DNA of 48,520 bases, from NCBI GenBank assembly GCA_938015445.1, contig CALLPE010000015.1:1-48520 (forward strand), given 5' to 3'. Made by a program: the position numbers and the translations under genes. This stretch comes from an uncultured Pirellulales bacterium (lineage in GTDB: Bacteria; Planctomycetota; Planctomycetia; Pirellulales; Thermoguttaceae). Positions 8,772 to 17,826 of this stretch are shown piece by piece (the first letter of the stretch is position 1; every line of letters begins with the position of its first letter). The notes beneath the pieces are model-generated. The model did not search any database, was not told the origin of the DNA, and saw only the letters and a program-made list of their open reading frames with translations.

Positions 8772-8836
8772 GGTGACAGACAGCGCCGCAGGTGGCGGCG
8801 CGATTCAAAGTCGGCAGTCGCTTATCAACGTCGCAG

Positions 8837-10051
8837 ATGAATTCGCGCCAACGCGTGCTAGCAGCGATAAACCATCAGCAGCCGGACCGGGTGCCCATCG
8901 ACTTCGGCGGCACACGGCAAACGGGCATCCACGCGGCCGCTTATCACCGGCTGAAAGAGCGTTTGGGCATCCGCACGCCCACGCGCGTTTATGACCTGTA
9001 CCAAATGTTGGCCGAAATCGAACAGCCGGTGCTGGACCGTTTTGGGGCGGACGTGCTCGGGCTGCAACGGCCCGCGGTGGCATTCGGCATTCGCAACGAA
9101 AACTGGAAGCCCTGGCAATTGCCGGACGGAACTCCGGTCTTGGTTCCTGGAGGCTTCAACCCCGAAGCGGAGCCGGGCGGGAGTCTGCTGCTGCGCAAGC
9201 CCGACGGATCGCCGCTGGCCCGTATGCCAAAGGACGGTTTTTACTTCGATCGGCTAGACAAATATCCCGGCGCAGCCCATGCCGACCCGCAGACGCTCGA
9301 CATCCCCATGCTTTCCCCGGAGGATTGCGATCATCTGGGCGCGCAGGCCGAGGTCCTTTACCACAACACCGACAAGGCGTTGATCTGCGCCATGGGACCA
9401 CCCTACGAGCTGTTTTACGGCCTGGGTACCGGCGATTTTCAGGCCTGGATGATCACCCTGGCCACCGAGCCGCAATACGTGGCCGATCTGCTCGGCAGGC
9501 TGACCGACGCTTGGCTGGAGAACCTGCGGCGGTTCTACGCGGCCGTGGGCGATCGGGTACACATCCTACAGTTCAACGACGACCTGGGAACGCAGGACGC
9601 CCCGTTCCTCTCGCCCCGCATGTTCCGCGAGTTGATAATGCCGCATTATCGCCGTGGGCTGGAATGGGTACATCGGCACACGTCGATGAAGGTTTTCATG
9701 CATAACGACGGGGCGATCTATCCGCTGATACCTTTGTTGATCGAGATGGGCGTGGACATCCTCAACCCGGTGCAGACCACCGCCCGCGGCATGGACCCAC
9801 ACCGGCTGAAAGCCGAGTTCGGCGATCGGCTGGTGTTCTGGGGGGCGGCTTGCGACTGCCAGCACACGCTTACCTTCGGCACGCCGCAGCAGGTGGCCGA
9901 CGAGGTAGAACAGAATATCAGCATTCTTGCTCCCGGCGGCGGTTACGTGCTTGCGCCGGTCCACAACATCCAGGCCAACGTGCCGCCGGAAAACATCATC
10001 GCCCTGTTCGATGCAGCGCTAGGCTTTGCAGCGCATGACTTGATGGAATAA
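8837..10051 (+). CDS. uroporphyrinogen decarboxylase (URO-D) family protein
   Basis: A 404-residue URO-D superfamily TIM-barrel protein. It starts MNSRQRVLAAINHQQPDRVP, the usual N-terminus of family members, so the ATG at 8837 is preferred over an earlier in-frame start at 8792. The barrel has DFGGTRQTGIHA, LQFNDDLGTQ and MKVFMHNDGAIYPLIP. The strand that carries HxC in zinc-type methyltransferases reads MHNDG here, so it is neither a canonical HemE nor an obvious zinc MtaA. Planctomycetes carry many such paralogs, often placed in sugar or methyl metabolism. The stop codon lies in a 34-bp tandem duplication. Confidence 0.88.
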   Translation: MNSRQRVLAAINHQQPDRVPIDFGGTRQTGIHAAAYHRLKERLGIRTPTRVYDLYQMLAEIEQPVLDRFGADVLGLQRPAVAFGIRNENWKPWQLPDGTPVLVPGGFNPEAEPGGSLLLRKPDGSPLARMPKDGFYFDRLDKYPGAAHADPQTLDIPMLSPEDCDHLGAQAEVLYHNTDKALICAMGPPYELFYGLGTGDFQAWMITLATEPQYVADLLGRLTDAWLENLRRFYAAVGDRVHILQFNDDLGTQDAPFLSPRMFRELIMPHYRRGLEWVHRHTSMKVFMHNDGAIYPLIPLLIEMGVDILNPVQTTARGMDPHRLKAEFGDRLVFWGAACDCQHTLTFGTPQQVADEVEQNISILAPGGGYVLAPVHNIQANVPPENIIALFDAALGFAAHDLME

Positions 10052-10105
10052 AAGGATGCGTGCCGAGCGGAACTTGATGGGGTAAACGGATGCGCGCCGA
10101 GCGGA
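10038..10105. repeat. 34-bp tandem duplication across the URO-D stop codon
   Basis: Copies at 10038-10071 and 10072-10105 differ at only a few bases. The first carries the last codons and TAA of the URO-D gene; the second repeats that gene end downstream, including a matching TAA. Confidence 0.92.
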
Positions 10106-10137
10106 AGCCGACCAAGCGCACGGCGCTTGCTCGCCGG

Positions 10138-10893
10138 CTACTGCTTGCCGACGGCTGCCATGTAGATGGCAAACTCGTCTTCGCCGTCCAGACCCAGCAA
10201 TTCGTCCATCCTTTGCTGGTGATAGGCGGCGATGGCGCAACAGCCCGCCCCGATGGCCTCGCACGCCAAGTACAGGTTCTGGCAGACGTGGCCGGCGTCC
10301 AGGGCGATTAGCTTGGGGGCCGCCGCCCCATACCGCCATTCCATCCGGTAAGGCACCGCTGCCCAGACGAATACGGCGGCTGCCTCGGCCACGAACTGTT
10401 GCTCGAAGGCCCCGGCGGCGAGCTGGCGGGCCAGTCGGGGAACCGTGCGCTCCAAAACAAGCTGATGCCTGACCGGCAGGTAGCGATAAACTCCCGGCTC
10501 CACCGAGGCGACATTCAACGCGCACAGGTGCGTTTCCAGCGCGTGGCGCGCTCCGGCCGAGGGCACGGTACGCAATGCTGTAGCGGCGTCCAGGCGCGCG
10601 CGTATCCCCTGAGTAGCCCACAGCAAAAATGCAAGCTCATCCAGTTGCAACGGGGCGCTGGAGTACTCGCGGCGGCTTTCGCGCCGGCGGATGGCCGCCT
10701 CTAAGGCTACGGGCTTGACGTTCTGCCAACTGCCCGGTGCGGGAAGCGTGACCAGTCTGGCTTCGATGGGCGCACGCATTTCGAGCGGCGGCGGAGGCAC
10801 GCCCCGGTGCTGGTCGGTGCGCGAAAAATCCATCAATTGCCAAATCGTGGCCTTCAGAAACTCGCGACGCTGATTGGCCGAGGGCGCGGACAA
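10138..10893 (-). CDS. SagB/ThcOx-type nitroreductase-family oxidoreductase
   Basis: A 251-residue FMN-dependent nitroreductase-fold protein of the SagB type. RRRESRREY (residues 69-77), LQLDELAFLLWATQGI (82-97), LRTVPSAGARHALE (107-120) and DAGHVCQNLYLACEAIG are family landmarks. The start is a TTG at 10893 backed by a strong GAGGAGA (10901-10907) seven bases upstream; the first 40 bases overlap the 3' end of nuoN, so translation is probably coupled. No azole cyclodehydratase or precursor peptide gene is nearby, so it is a stand-alone SagB-like enzyme. Its link to complex I is positional only. Confidence 0.85.
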   Translation of the reverse strand: MSAPSANQRREFLKATIWQLMDFSRTDQHRGVPPPPLEMRAPIEARLVTLPAPGSWQNVKPVALEAAIRRRESRREYSSAPLQLDELAFLLWATQGIRARLDAATALRTVPSAGARHALETHLCALNVASVEPGVYRYLPVRHQLVLERTVPRLARQLAAGAFEQQFVAEAAAVFVWAAVPYRMEWRYGAAAPKLIALDAGHVCQNLYLACEAIGAGCCAIAAYHQQRMDELLGLDGEDEFAIYMAAVGKQ

Positions 10894-12458
10894 CTTAAAG
10901 TCTCCTCAAAGGCGGTCTGTTGCTTTGCCGCTTCGACTGCCGGGTGGACGACGGCGGCCTGTTGCCGGGCTGCGCGCAGCAGCGGTTCCGGATATACTCC
11001 GGCTGCCAAAACCAGCACAACACATGCCGTGGCGGCAACCCACGAGCCGGTTGGGCCTTGCGGCTGGTGTTCTTCGCGCGGGGCCCGAAAGTACATCGCG
11101 CCGATGATTCGCAAATAGTATGCCGCGGCGATCGCGGCGTTCAGCACGCCCACAACTGCCAGCATGCGGAACCACAAGCCGGCGCCCGCTTGTCCTGCTA
11201 CATCCGCAAACACCGCCGAGCCGAACACCGCCAGTTTGCCCCAAAAACCCGCCAGCGGAGGAATGCCCGTCAAACTCAGGAGCAGCACGGCCAGCATGGC
11301 GGCCGACAGCGGCCGGGCACGTCCCAAGCCGGCCAGTTCGTCGATGGTTTCTATCGCTTTGCCGTTGCGTCCCAAATACACCAACAAGGAAAATGTGCCG
11401 ATGGTCGCTGGTGCATAGACGGCCAAATACACCAGCAGTGCGGCCAGCGCGCTCCAGCCGTCGCTTTGCCCCCCCGAAGCCATCGCTACCGAAACGGCTA
11501 TCAGCATGTATCCGCCGTGGGCAACCGAGGAGTAGGCCAGCAGCCGCCGCAGGTTGTCCTGCCATAGGGCCAGTACGTTGGCTAAGCTCATGCTCAAGAT
11601 GGCCAGCACGGCCGCCACGCGCCAAAGCTGGGCGGCCCAGACTAGCTCCAATGGCATCGCCAGCGACAACAGCCGCAACATCGCCAACAGTCCGGCGGCT
11701 TTGGGCACTACCGATAGCAATGCAGCATTGGTGTTGGTGGTGCCTTGATATACATCCGGCGCATAGAAGTGGAACGGAACGGCGGCGATCTTCAGCCCCA
11801 GCCCGGCGAAGACCAGCCCACCGCCGATGCGCAACAGGGTCATGGGCCAGCCGCCGGCGGTCAGTGCGGCGATGCCTTCGGCGTCCATCAGTTGCCGCAG
11901 CGACTCAGTGCCAACGTAGATGTGCGTGGTGCCGGTGGCGCCGTACAGAAAGCACAGGCCGTACAGAAACATCGCCGAAGCCAGCACGCTGAGGAAGAAG
12001 TATTTTGCGCCGGCCTCTTGGGTGGGAGCGTCCGCCCGACCCAGGTACAGCAAGATATAAGTCGGAATGCTGATCAGTTCCAAAGCCAGAAACAACAGCA
12101 CCATGTCGGCGGCGCAGACCACCAGCATCAGGCCGGCGATGGCCAGCAACAGCGCGCCGACGTACTCCGGCTGCTGGGAGCTGGGGGAAGGCCGTTCGGC
12201 GATGCATAGCAACGCCCCGCCGACGGCCAGCGCTAGCCAGCGGAGGAAGTAGGACAGGCCGTCGATCCCTACCATGCCGTCGGCCAACGTGCAGCCGTGC
12301 TGTCGCCACAGGACGACGGCGGCCGCGACCAGCGCCGCCCAGGCTGCGGCGCGCCACACCGGTGCCGCGGGCCGAAAAGCACCCCCTAGCAGGATGCCGA
12401 TGGCAGCGGCAACCAGCAAGATTTCTGGGGCTAGCAGGGCGATTGTCTGCGACGACAT
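10854..12458 (-). CDS. nuoN: NADH-quinone oxidoreductase subunit N
   Basis: A 534-residue antiporter-like membrane subunit of respiratory complex I. About 14 hydrophobic helices are visible. LAYSSVAHGGYMLIAV and LLLSLTGIPPLAGFWGKL are conserved in NuoN, and the proton-channel lysine lies in GLKIAAVPFHFYAPDVYQG. It starts 6 bases after nuoM ends. The C-terminus overlaps the SagB-like gene by 40 bases; its last 40 residues are hydrophilic and not conserved in the family. Confidence 0.96.
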   Translation of the reverse strand: MSSQTIALLAPEILLVAAAIGILLGGAFRPAAPVWRAAAWAALVAAAVVLWRQHGCTLADGMVGIDGLSYFLRWLALAVGGALLCIAERPSPSSQQPEYVGALLLAIAGLMLVVCAADMVLLFLALELISIPTYILLYLGRADAPTQEAGAKYFFLSVLASAMFLYGLCFLYGATGTTHIYVGTESLRQLMDAEGIAALTAGGWPMTLLRIGGGLVFAGLGLKIAAVPFHFYAPDVYQGTTNTNAALLSVVPKAAGLLAMLRLLSLAMPLELVWAAQLWRVAAVLAILSMSLANVLALWQDNLRRLLAYSSVAHGGYMLIAVSVAMASGGQSDGWSALAALLVYLAVYAPATIGTFSLLVYLGRNGKAIETIDELAGLGRARPLSAAMLAVLLLSLTGIPPLAGFWGKLAVFGSAVFADVAGQAGAGLWFRMLAVVGVLNAAIAAAYYLRIIGAMYFRAPREEHQPQGPTGSWVAATACVVLVLAAGVYPEPLLRAARQQAAVVHPAVEAAKQQTAFEETLSCPRPRPISVASF

Positions 12459-12464
12459 GACGGC

Positions 12465-14216
12465 TCAATCGGTTTGTTGCAAGTTGGAGCTGTGTACTGG
12501 CGGTATTGCGCCGGCGCCGGTCTGCCGCGTGAGGGCGGCTGTGCTGTCCGGGCAGTCGCGGAGGTCAAGCTGTCGGTGCTCCGCTGGCTGCTCGGTGTGC
12601 TTTGCATGCTGGCGGTCCGGAATAGCCCGAAAGACGTTCTTGCTGATGTTCTCGTAGGGGTTGAGATACGGGTCAAGCGTGGGAGCGATCCGCGCCAAAA
12701 AGAACTGCGGCCACAGACCGATCCAAACAATCACTACGGCCAGCGGCGCCAGCGCCAGTATTTCCCGCACATTCAAGTCGCGCACGGCTGCATCGTGCTC
12801 GGCATGCTGCGGTTTTGGTTCTCGCAGCGGGCCGAAAAACACTTGCTGGACCATCCACAACATGTACCAGGCGGCCAATACCACGCCTAGCGTGGCCCCC
12901 ACGGCGATTACCCGATACTGTGCGGCGTACGGCTGCGGGGCCTCTGCCCAGCCGCGCTGGAACATGCCGACCAGCACCAGCAGCTCGCCTACGAAGCCGT
13001 TCAGGCCGGGCAGTCCGATGCTCGACAGCGCTAGCACAACGGCGAAGAAGGCCAGAATCGGCGTCCGCCGGGCCAGTCCGGCCAGGTCGGCGATGTGGCG
13101 CGTGTGATAACGCTCGTAAATCATTCCCACCACGGCGAAAAGCCCGCCGGTGGAAAGGCCGTGATTGACCATCTGCAACACCGCCCCCTGCAATCCCAGG
13201 CGATTCAGCGCGAAGATGCCCAACATGCAAAAACCCATGTGGCTGATGCTGGAGTAGGCGATCAGCCGCTTGAAGTCGCTTTGGGCCAGCGCCACCAGCG
13301 CGCCATAGATTATCCCCGCCAGCGAGAGCCACAGCATCCAGGGCATGGCCTTCGTGGTAGCCTCCGGCAGCATCGGCAGGCAGAAGCGCACAAACCCGTA
13401 GGTGCCGATCTTCAGCAGCACTCCAGCCAACAGCACGCTGCCTGCGGCGGGGGCTTGCACGTGCGCCAGCGGCAGCCAGGTGTGCAGCGGAAACAGAGGC
13501 ACCTTGATGGCAAATCCGGCGAACAGGCCCAGGAAAATCAACACCTGCCATTGAGGGTCGATGGGATGCTGCTGAAGGTTCTCTGCCAGCAATGGTATGG
13601 AGAAGTTCAACCGGCCGGAAGCGCCGTGGAAGTAATCCCACAACACCACAGCCAGCAGGGCCAACAGCGTCAGTACACTGCCAGCCAGCGTGTACAGGAA
13701 GAATTTGATAGCTGCCCAACGACGCTGCTCGCTTCCCCAAATGCCGATAATGAAAAACAGCGGCACCAGCGTGAACTCGAAGAACACGTAAAACAGGATG
13801 ACATCCTGGGCAGCGAACACGCCTAGCATCCCCGTTTCCAAAATCAACAGCAGCCGATGATAGAGCGGCACCTGCTGGTCGATGGCCCGCCAACTGATCG
13901 CCACGCACACCACCATCAGCAACGCCGTCAAGGCGAACAGCCACAGGCTCAGGCCGTCCAGCGCCAAGTGAGGTGGCAGCGATTGAGGCGGACGGTCGGG
14001 GTGGATGCTGGCGTCGGGCCAGGGGATGCGCACCGCCGCAAAGGGTTTTGTTGCCTGGGGGCCTTCGATGGGAAACGCCGCCGCCAACACGCACGCGCAC
14101 AGCAGCACGGCCAGCGTCACGGCCAGCGACAGCCAGCGCGCCGACTGCTCGTCGCGTCCCATGGCTATCGCCCCGGCCAGCGGCATCAAAATGGCGATCA
14201 GTAGCAGCGTTTCCAT
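12465..14216 (-). CDS. nuoM: NADH-quinone oxidoreductase subunit M
   Basis: A 583-residue proton-pumping subunit of complex I. Landmarks are FFEFTLVPLFFIIGIWG, FAIKVPLFPLHTWLPLAHV with the channel lysine, and KRLIAYSSISHMGFCMLGI. The core ends near residue 515; the last 55 to 60 residues are a hydrophilic low-complexity tail that fills what would otherwise be a spacer before nuoN. It starts at an ATG 22 bases after nuoL ends. Confidence 0.96.
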   Translation of the reverse strand: METLLLIAILMPLAGAIAMGRDEQSARWLSLAVTLAVLLCACVLAAAFPIEGPQATKPFAAVRIPWPDASIHPDRPPQSLPPHLALDGLSLWLFALTALLMVVCVAISWRAIDQQVPLYHRLLLILETGMLGVFAAQDVILFYVFFEFTLVPLFFIIGIWGSEQRRWAAIKFFLYTLAGSVLTLLALLAVVLWDYFHGASGRLNFSIPLLAENLQQHPIDPQWQVLIFLGLFAGFAIKVPLFPLHTWLPLAHVQAPAAGSVLLAGVLLKIGTYGFVRFCLPMLPEATTKAMPWMLWLSLAGIIYGALVALAQSDFKRLIAYSSISHMGFCMLGIFALNRLGLQGAVLQMVNHGLSTGGLFAVVGMIYERYHTRHIADLAGLARRTPILAFFAVVLALSSIGLPGLNGFVGELLVLVGMFQRGWAEAPQPYAAQYRVIAVGATLGVVLAAWYMLWMVQQVFFGPLREPKPQHAEHDAAVRDLNVREILALAPLAVVIVWIGLWPQFFLARIAPTLDPYLNPYENISKNVFRAIPDRQHAKHTEQPAEHRQLDLRDCPDSTAALTRQTGAGAIPPVHSSNLQQTD

Positions 14217-14238
14217 GTTTTTCCGCGCTTCAGTTCAG

Positions 14239-16464
14239 TCACCAAAGCAAAGCGCCCAACAGCAACAACAGCCCAATGACCATCGCCAGCGCATAGTACT
14301 GCACCAGCCCGTTCTGAAGGGGCCGCAGCGCTGCGCCGAGCAGTTTCGGCGCCAGTCCGCACAAGTCCACTAGCCCGTCGATGACCAGTCGATCCAGCGC
14401 AGCGCTGATTTGTGCGGCGATCCAAGCGGGCCAGACGACCGTGGCTTGGTAGATTTCGTCCCAGTACATCTTGCGATAGGAAAGCGTGTACAGTTTTGCT
14501 CGATCCAGCGCGGCCGCCAGTTTTTCGGGGTCGATCTGGCGCCCTAGATACATCATTGCGGACAAGGCGATACCCGCCAGCACCACCGCTTGGCTCAGCA
14601 GGGCGACGGCCGTGTGGGCACCATGGGCATCGTTGCCGACGTGCGCTCCGGTGCCGGCTGCCGCCTGCTCGGCCAAGGCCCTGGCGTACTCCAGCGAAGG
14701 GGTGTCCAGCAAAAACTGCTCGAACAAGCGCGTGGGGCCGAAGGCTGCCCCTACGCCGAGCGTGGCCACGGCCAGCAGCACCAGTGGGCCGGTCATCGAC
14801 GGCGGCGATTCGTGGGCATGATGGCCAGCTTCTGGCGGAGTGCGCAGCGGCCCGTAGAACGTCAGCCAGAAAGCCCGAAATGTGTAAAAAGCCGTTAGTG
14901 CCGCCCCCAGCATTCCCGCTATGTAGAGCCAGTAATACAAACTGCCCGCCGAACTGGTCGAAGCCTGATCGTGCAGCGCGACCAAAATAGGGTCTTTGCT
15001 CCAGAAGCCTGCCAGGGGAAACACGCCGGCCAGCCCCAAGCAGCCGACCAGGAACGTCCAGTGTGTCACTGGCATGATGCGCCGCAGCCCGCTGAAGCAC
15101 CGGATGTCGATCACGCCGCCCATGGCGTGCATCACGCTGCCTGCGCCGAGGAACAGCAGCGCCTTGAAGAAGGCGTGGGTGAACAGGTGGAACATGCCTG
15201 CCGTTACGCCTGCCAGCGTGCCGGCGCCGAGGGCCAAGAACATGTAACCCAGTTGGCTGATGGTGGAATAGGCCAGTATCCGCTTCAGGTCGGTCTGCGT
15301 GATGGCGATGATGGCGGCCATCAAAGCCGTGGCGCCGCCGATGACAGCCACGATCTGCTGCGCTTCGACCGAGGCCAGATACAGCGGCGTGCATCGGGCC
15401 ACCATGTACACGCCGGCGGTGACCATGGTGGCAGCGTGGATCAGTGCGCTGACGGGTGTTGGGCCTTCCATGGCGTCGGGCAACCAGACGTGCAGCGGGA
15501 ACTGGGCGCTTTTTCCGCAAGCGCCCAGCATCAACAGCAAGCAGATGGCCGTCGCCGTAGCGCCGCCCACGAACGGCGCTGCGCCGCTCAGTCGCGTTTG
15601 TCCGAGGATGCCCGGCACCGCCCCGTCATGAAAATCGAGCGTCCCGTAGGTCGTCCACAGCAGGAACACTCCCAGCGCGAAACCGAAGTCACCTACCCGG
15701 TTCACGATGAATGCTTTTTTGCCCGCCGCTGCGGCCTCGGGCTTTTGATACCAGAAGCCGATGAGCAGGTAGCTGCACAAGCCGACCGCTTCCCAAAACA
15801 CATACAGCAGAATGAAGTTGCTCGCCGAGACGAGCATCGTCATCGAGAACACGAACAAGCTGATGTAAGCGAAGAACCGCCAATAGCCCCTATCGCCGTG
15901 CATATAGCCGATCGAATACACGGCTACCACTAACGAGACCAGGGTAACGGTGGCCAGCATGACGGCCGTGAGCGGGTCGGCGCGCAGGGCGATCTCGATT
16001 TTGAAGGCTGGTCGGGCAGTGGGAGTGTGCACGGTGCTGGCATCGGCGCCCAAGTGGCCGGCGTTCGCGGGTTCGGGGGCCGTTAGCTCGGTGTGAGCAA
16101 GCCCGGCTTTTTCCACCGCCGCCCAGGTCCACAAGCGCACGATCCGTTCGAAGCCAACCGCAGTAGCCCCGGCGGAATTGCGATTCCCGGCTGGGTCGTC
16201 CCCCACGCCATGGTCCGCGGCGCTACCGCCCGATTCGTGCTGGGTATATGCGAGCGCTGCCGGGCGCTGTCGGGCGCTGCCGCTGATTTCCTGGTGTACG
16301 CTCCATAACAGCAGCAGGCTGAGCAAGCAGGAAATCCCGATGGCCGCCACTGCCGGCACATGGCTGCGGTCGCGCAACAGCCAGGGGCCGAGCGCGCCGA
16401 TCACGATCGCTGCGGCCAACGGCAGCGCTGGTATAAGCGGCAGTAACAGGGCAATGTCAAACAT
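14239..16464 (-). CDS. nuoL: NADH-quinone oxidoreductase subunit L
   Basis: A 741-residue proton-pumping subunit with the long lateral helix. Landmarks are YWRFFAYISLFVFSMTMLV, FWEAVGLCSYLLIGFWYQ, KSAQFPLHVWLPDAMEGPTPVS (listed here in parts of the same run) and KRILAYSTISQLGYMFLALG. Between the first helices and FKIEIALRADPLTAVML there is an unusually long hydrophilic stretch, roughly residues 61-154, of Ala/Gly/His/Thr-rich sequence where E. coli NuoL has a short loop. It faces the periplasm if topology is conserved. The ATG overlaps the end of nuoK by 8 bases. Confidence 0.96.
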   Translation of the reverse strand: MFDIALLLPLIPALPLAAAIVIGALGPWLLRDRSHVPAVAAIGISCLLSLLLLWSVHQEISGSARQRPAALAYTQHESGGSAADHGVGDDPAGNRNSAGATAVGFERIVRLWTWAAVEKAGLAHTELTAPEPANAGHLGADASTVHTPTARPAFKIEIALRADPLTAVMLATVTLVSLVVAVYSIGYMHGDRGYWRFFAYISLFVFSMTMLVSASNFILLYVFWEAVGLCSYLLIGFWYQKPEAAAAGKKAFIVNRVGDFGFALGVFLLWTTYGTLDFHDGAVPGILGQTRLSGAAPFVGGATATAICLLLMLGACGKSAQFPLHVWLPDAMEGPTPVSALIHAATMVTAGVYMVARCTPLYLASVEAQQIVAVIGGATALMAAIIAITQTDLKRILAYSTISQLGYMFLALGAGTLAGVTAGMFHLFTHAFFKALLFLGAGSVMHAMGGVIDIRCFSGLRRIMPVTHWTFLVGCLGLAGVFPLAGFWSKDPILVALHDQASTSSAGSLYYWLYIAGMLGAALTAFYTFRAFWLTFYGPLRTPPEAGHHAHESPPSMTGPLVLLAVATLGVGAAFGPTRLFEQFLLDTPSLEYARALAEQAAAGTGAHVGNDAHGAHTAVALLSQAVVLAGIALSAMMYLGRQIDPEKLAAALDRAKLYTLSYRKMYWDEIYQATVVWPAWIAAQISAALDRLVIDGLVDLCGLAPKLLGAALRPLQNGLVQYYALAMVIGLLLLLGALLW

Positions 16465-16921
16465 CGGGTCGATAGTCGGTCAACTCCGACGGCGGCGCAG
16501 GCTGAACGCCTGCCGGCGGCAGTCGAGGCCACTGGGGTTTTTCGGGTGTTTGTTCCGGCAGCGGCTGAGCTGGGAAAGGCGGCAGGCCCTCCTCGCGCAA
16601 CTGATGCCACAAAGCGATATCCAGCGACTTGCGGCGGGAGAAGAGCACCTGCACCAGCGCCAGAGCTACAGCGGCTTCGCAGGCTGCTACAGCGATTACA
16701 AACACCACCAGTATCTGTCCACCGAAGTCGTTATGTACCCGACTAAATGCGACCAAGCTGAGCGCCACACCTTGGAGCATCATCTCGGCCGACAGAAACA
16801 TCACGATCATGTTCCGCCGGCTGATGAAGCCCACCAATCCGATGCAAAACAGCATCGCGCCGACGATCAAGTAATTGTGCAACAGCGCCAGCTCGTAGTG
16901 CATCGTAATGCTTGCCGTCAT
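16457..16921 (-). CDS. nuoK: NADH-quinone oxidoreductase subunit K
   Basis: The frame runs further up, but the ATG at 16921 gives MTASITMHYELALLHNYLIV, which fits the normal NuoK start. Three helices follow with SAEMMLQGVALSLVAFS, including the conserved membrane Glu, and a second Glu in AVAACEAAVALALVQVLF. Known NuoK proteins are about 100 residues; this one has 154, the excess being a Pro-rich C-terminal tail after the third helix. It overlaps nuoL by 8 bases. Confidence 0.94.
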   Translation of the reverse strand: MTASITMHYELALLHNYLIVGAMLFCIGLVGFISRRNMIVMFLSAEMMLQGVALSLVAFSRVHNDFGGQILVVFVIAVAACEAAVALALVQVLFSRRKSLDIALWHQLREEGLPPFPAQPLPEQTPEKPQWPRLPPAGVQPAPPSELTDYRPDV

Positions 16922-17017
16922 GGGTAGTCGCCGCTCAACCAACTGCCGCCGGCGTATCCGGGCCGTGCGGCTGGCCGAGCGTGCCAACCACCAATTCCTC
17001 ACAAAAAAACGGCACAA

Positions 17018-17773
17018 TCACCATTGCTGCGGACCGCCGCTTTGCGGGTGCTGCGGGCCACTGCTTTGCCGGCCGCTACGCGCATGAAGTACAATCACCG
17101 CGGCGCCGACAAGCGCAACCAACAGCAGAACTCCCGCTACTTCAACGGCGATCAACCACCGGCCGAAAAGCTCCGCACCCAGTTGGGCGGTATGCAGCGG
17201 ATGCAATACCTTTTGATGTAGCTCGGCCGACTGGGGTGGCGCCGGAAAAGCCGTAGACTCGCCGCTGCGCTGGAACACGCCAGCTATCGCCACCGTGAGC
17301 AGCCCTAGGATCGCGATGCTGGCCACGGCGGCCAGCAGCGACTCGAAACTTACGCGGTCGTAACTTGCCCGGCCTTCCGGCTGAGCCAACATCAACACGA
17401 ACAAGAAGGTGACCAGTATCGCGCCGGCGTAAACTACCACGGTAGCGATGGCCAAGAACTGCGCCCCGACCAGTAGCAGCAACCCGGCCGTACCCAACAG
17501 CGACAGCCCAAACCATATCGCACAATACACCGGATTGCGAAAGGTGACAGTGCAAATCGCCGCCACGATGGTCACGGCGGCTAGGACGTAGAAGACGCAA
17601 TCGGCTATCCAGTTGCTCAGTCCGGGCAGGCCGGCTGCGAACAAACCCAGCGCGACGGCCACTAGCGCTGCGCCGCCCAGTCGGCCGCCGGCGTCTGCCC
17701 GCGGCAGCAAGCGCCACATGCCCAGTGCCGCCAGCACAGTCGCCAAGATGTAAAGATGGCGTGGATCGATCAT
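17018..17773 (-). CDS. nuoJ: NADH-quinone oxidoreductase subunit J
   Basis: A 251-residue membrane subunit. Five hydrophobic helices are visible, with NPVYCAIWFGLSLLGTAGLL and the conserved YAGAILVTFLFVLML (helix 3, containing the pi-bulge region). There is an extra N-terminal pair of helices compared with E. coli, and a Ser/Gly/Gln-rich tail. It lies 53 bases after nuoI and 96 bases before the nuoK start. Confidence 0.95.
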   Translation of the reverse strand: MIDPRHLYILATVLAALGMWRLLPRADAGGRLGGAALVAVALGLFAAGLPGLSNWIADCVFYVLAAVTIVAAICTVTFRNPVYCAIWFGLSLLGTAGLLLLVGAQFLAIATVVVYAGAILVTFLFVLMLAQPEGRASYDRVSFESLLAAVASIAILGLLTVAIAGVFQRSGESTAFPAPPQSAELHQKVLHPLHTAQLGAELFGRWLIAVEVAGVLLLVALVGAAVIVLHARSGRQSSGPQHPQSGGPQQW

Positions 17774-17826
17774 CGAGCTTTATGTCGTTGCTGCCGTTGT
17801 GTGCGAACGGAAGATCAACTCGTCGG

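Noticed and set aside
14198..15520. 440-residue frame on the same strand inside nuoL
   Set aside because: Same-strand off-frame shadow with Arg/Gly/Ala composition; NuoL is intact in the other frame.
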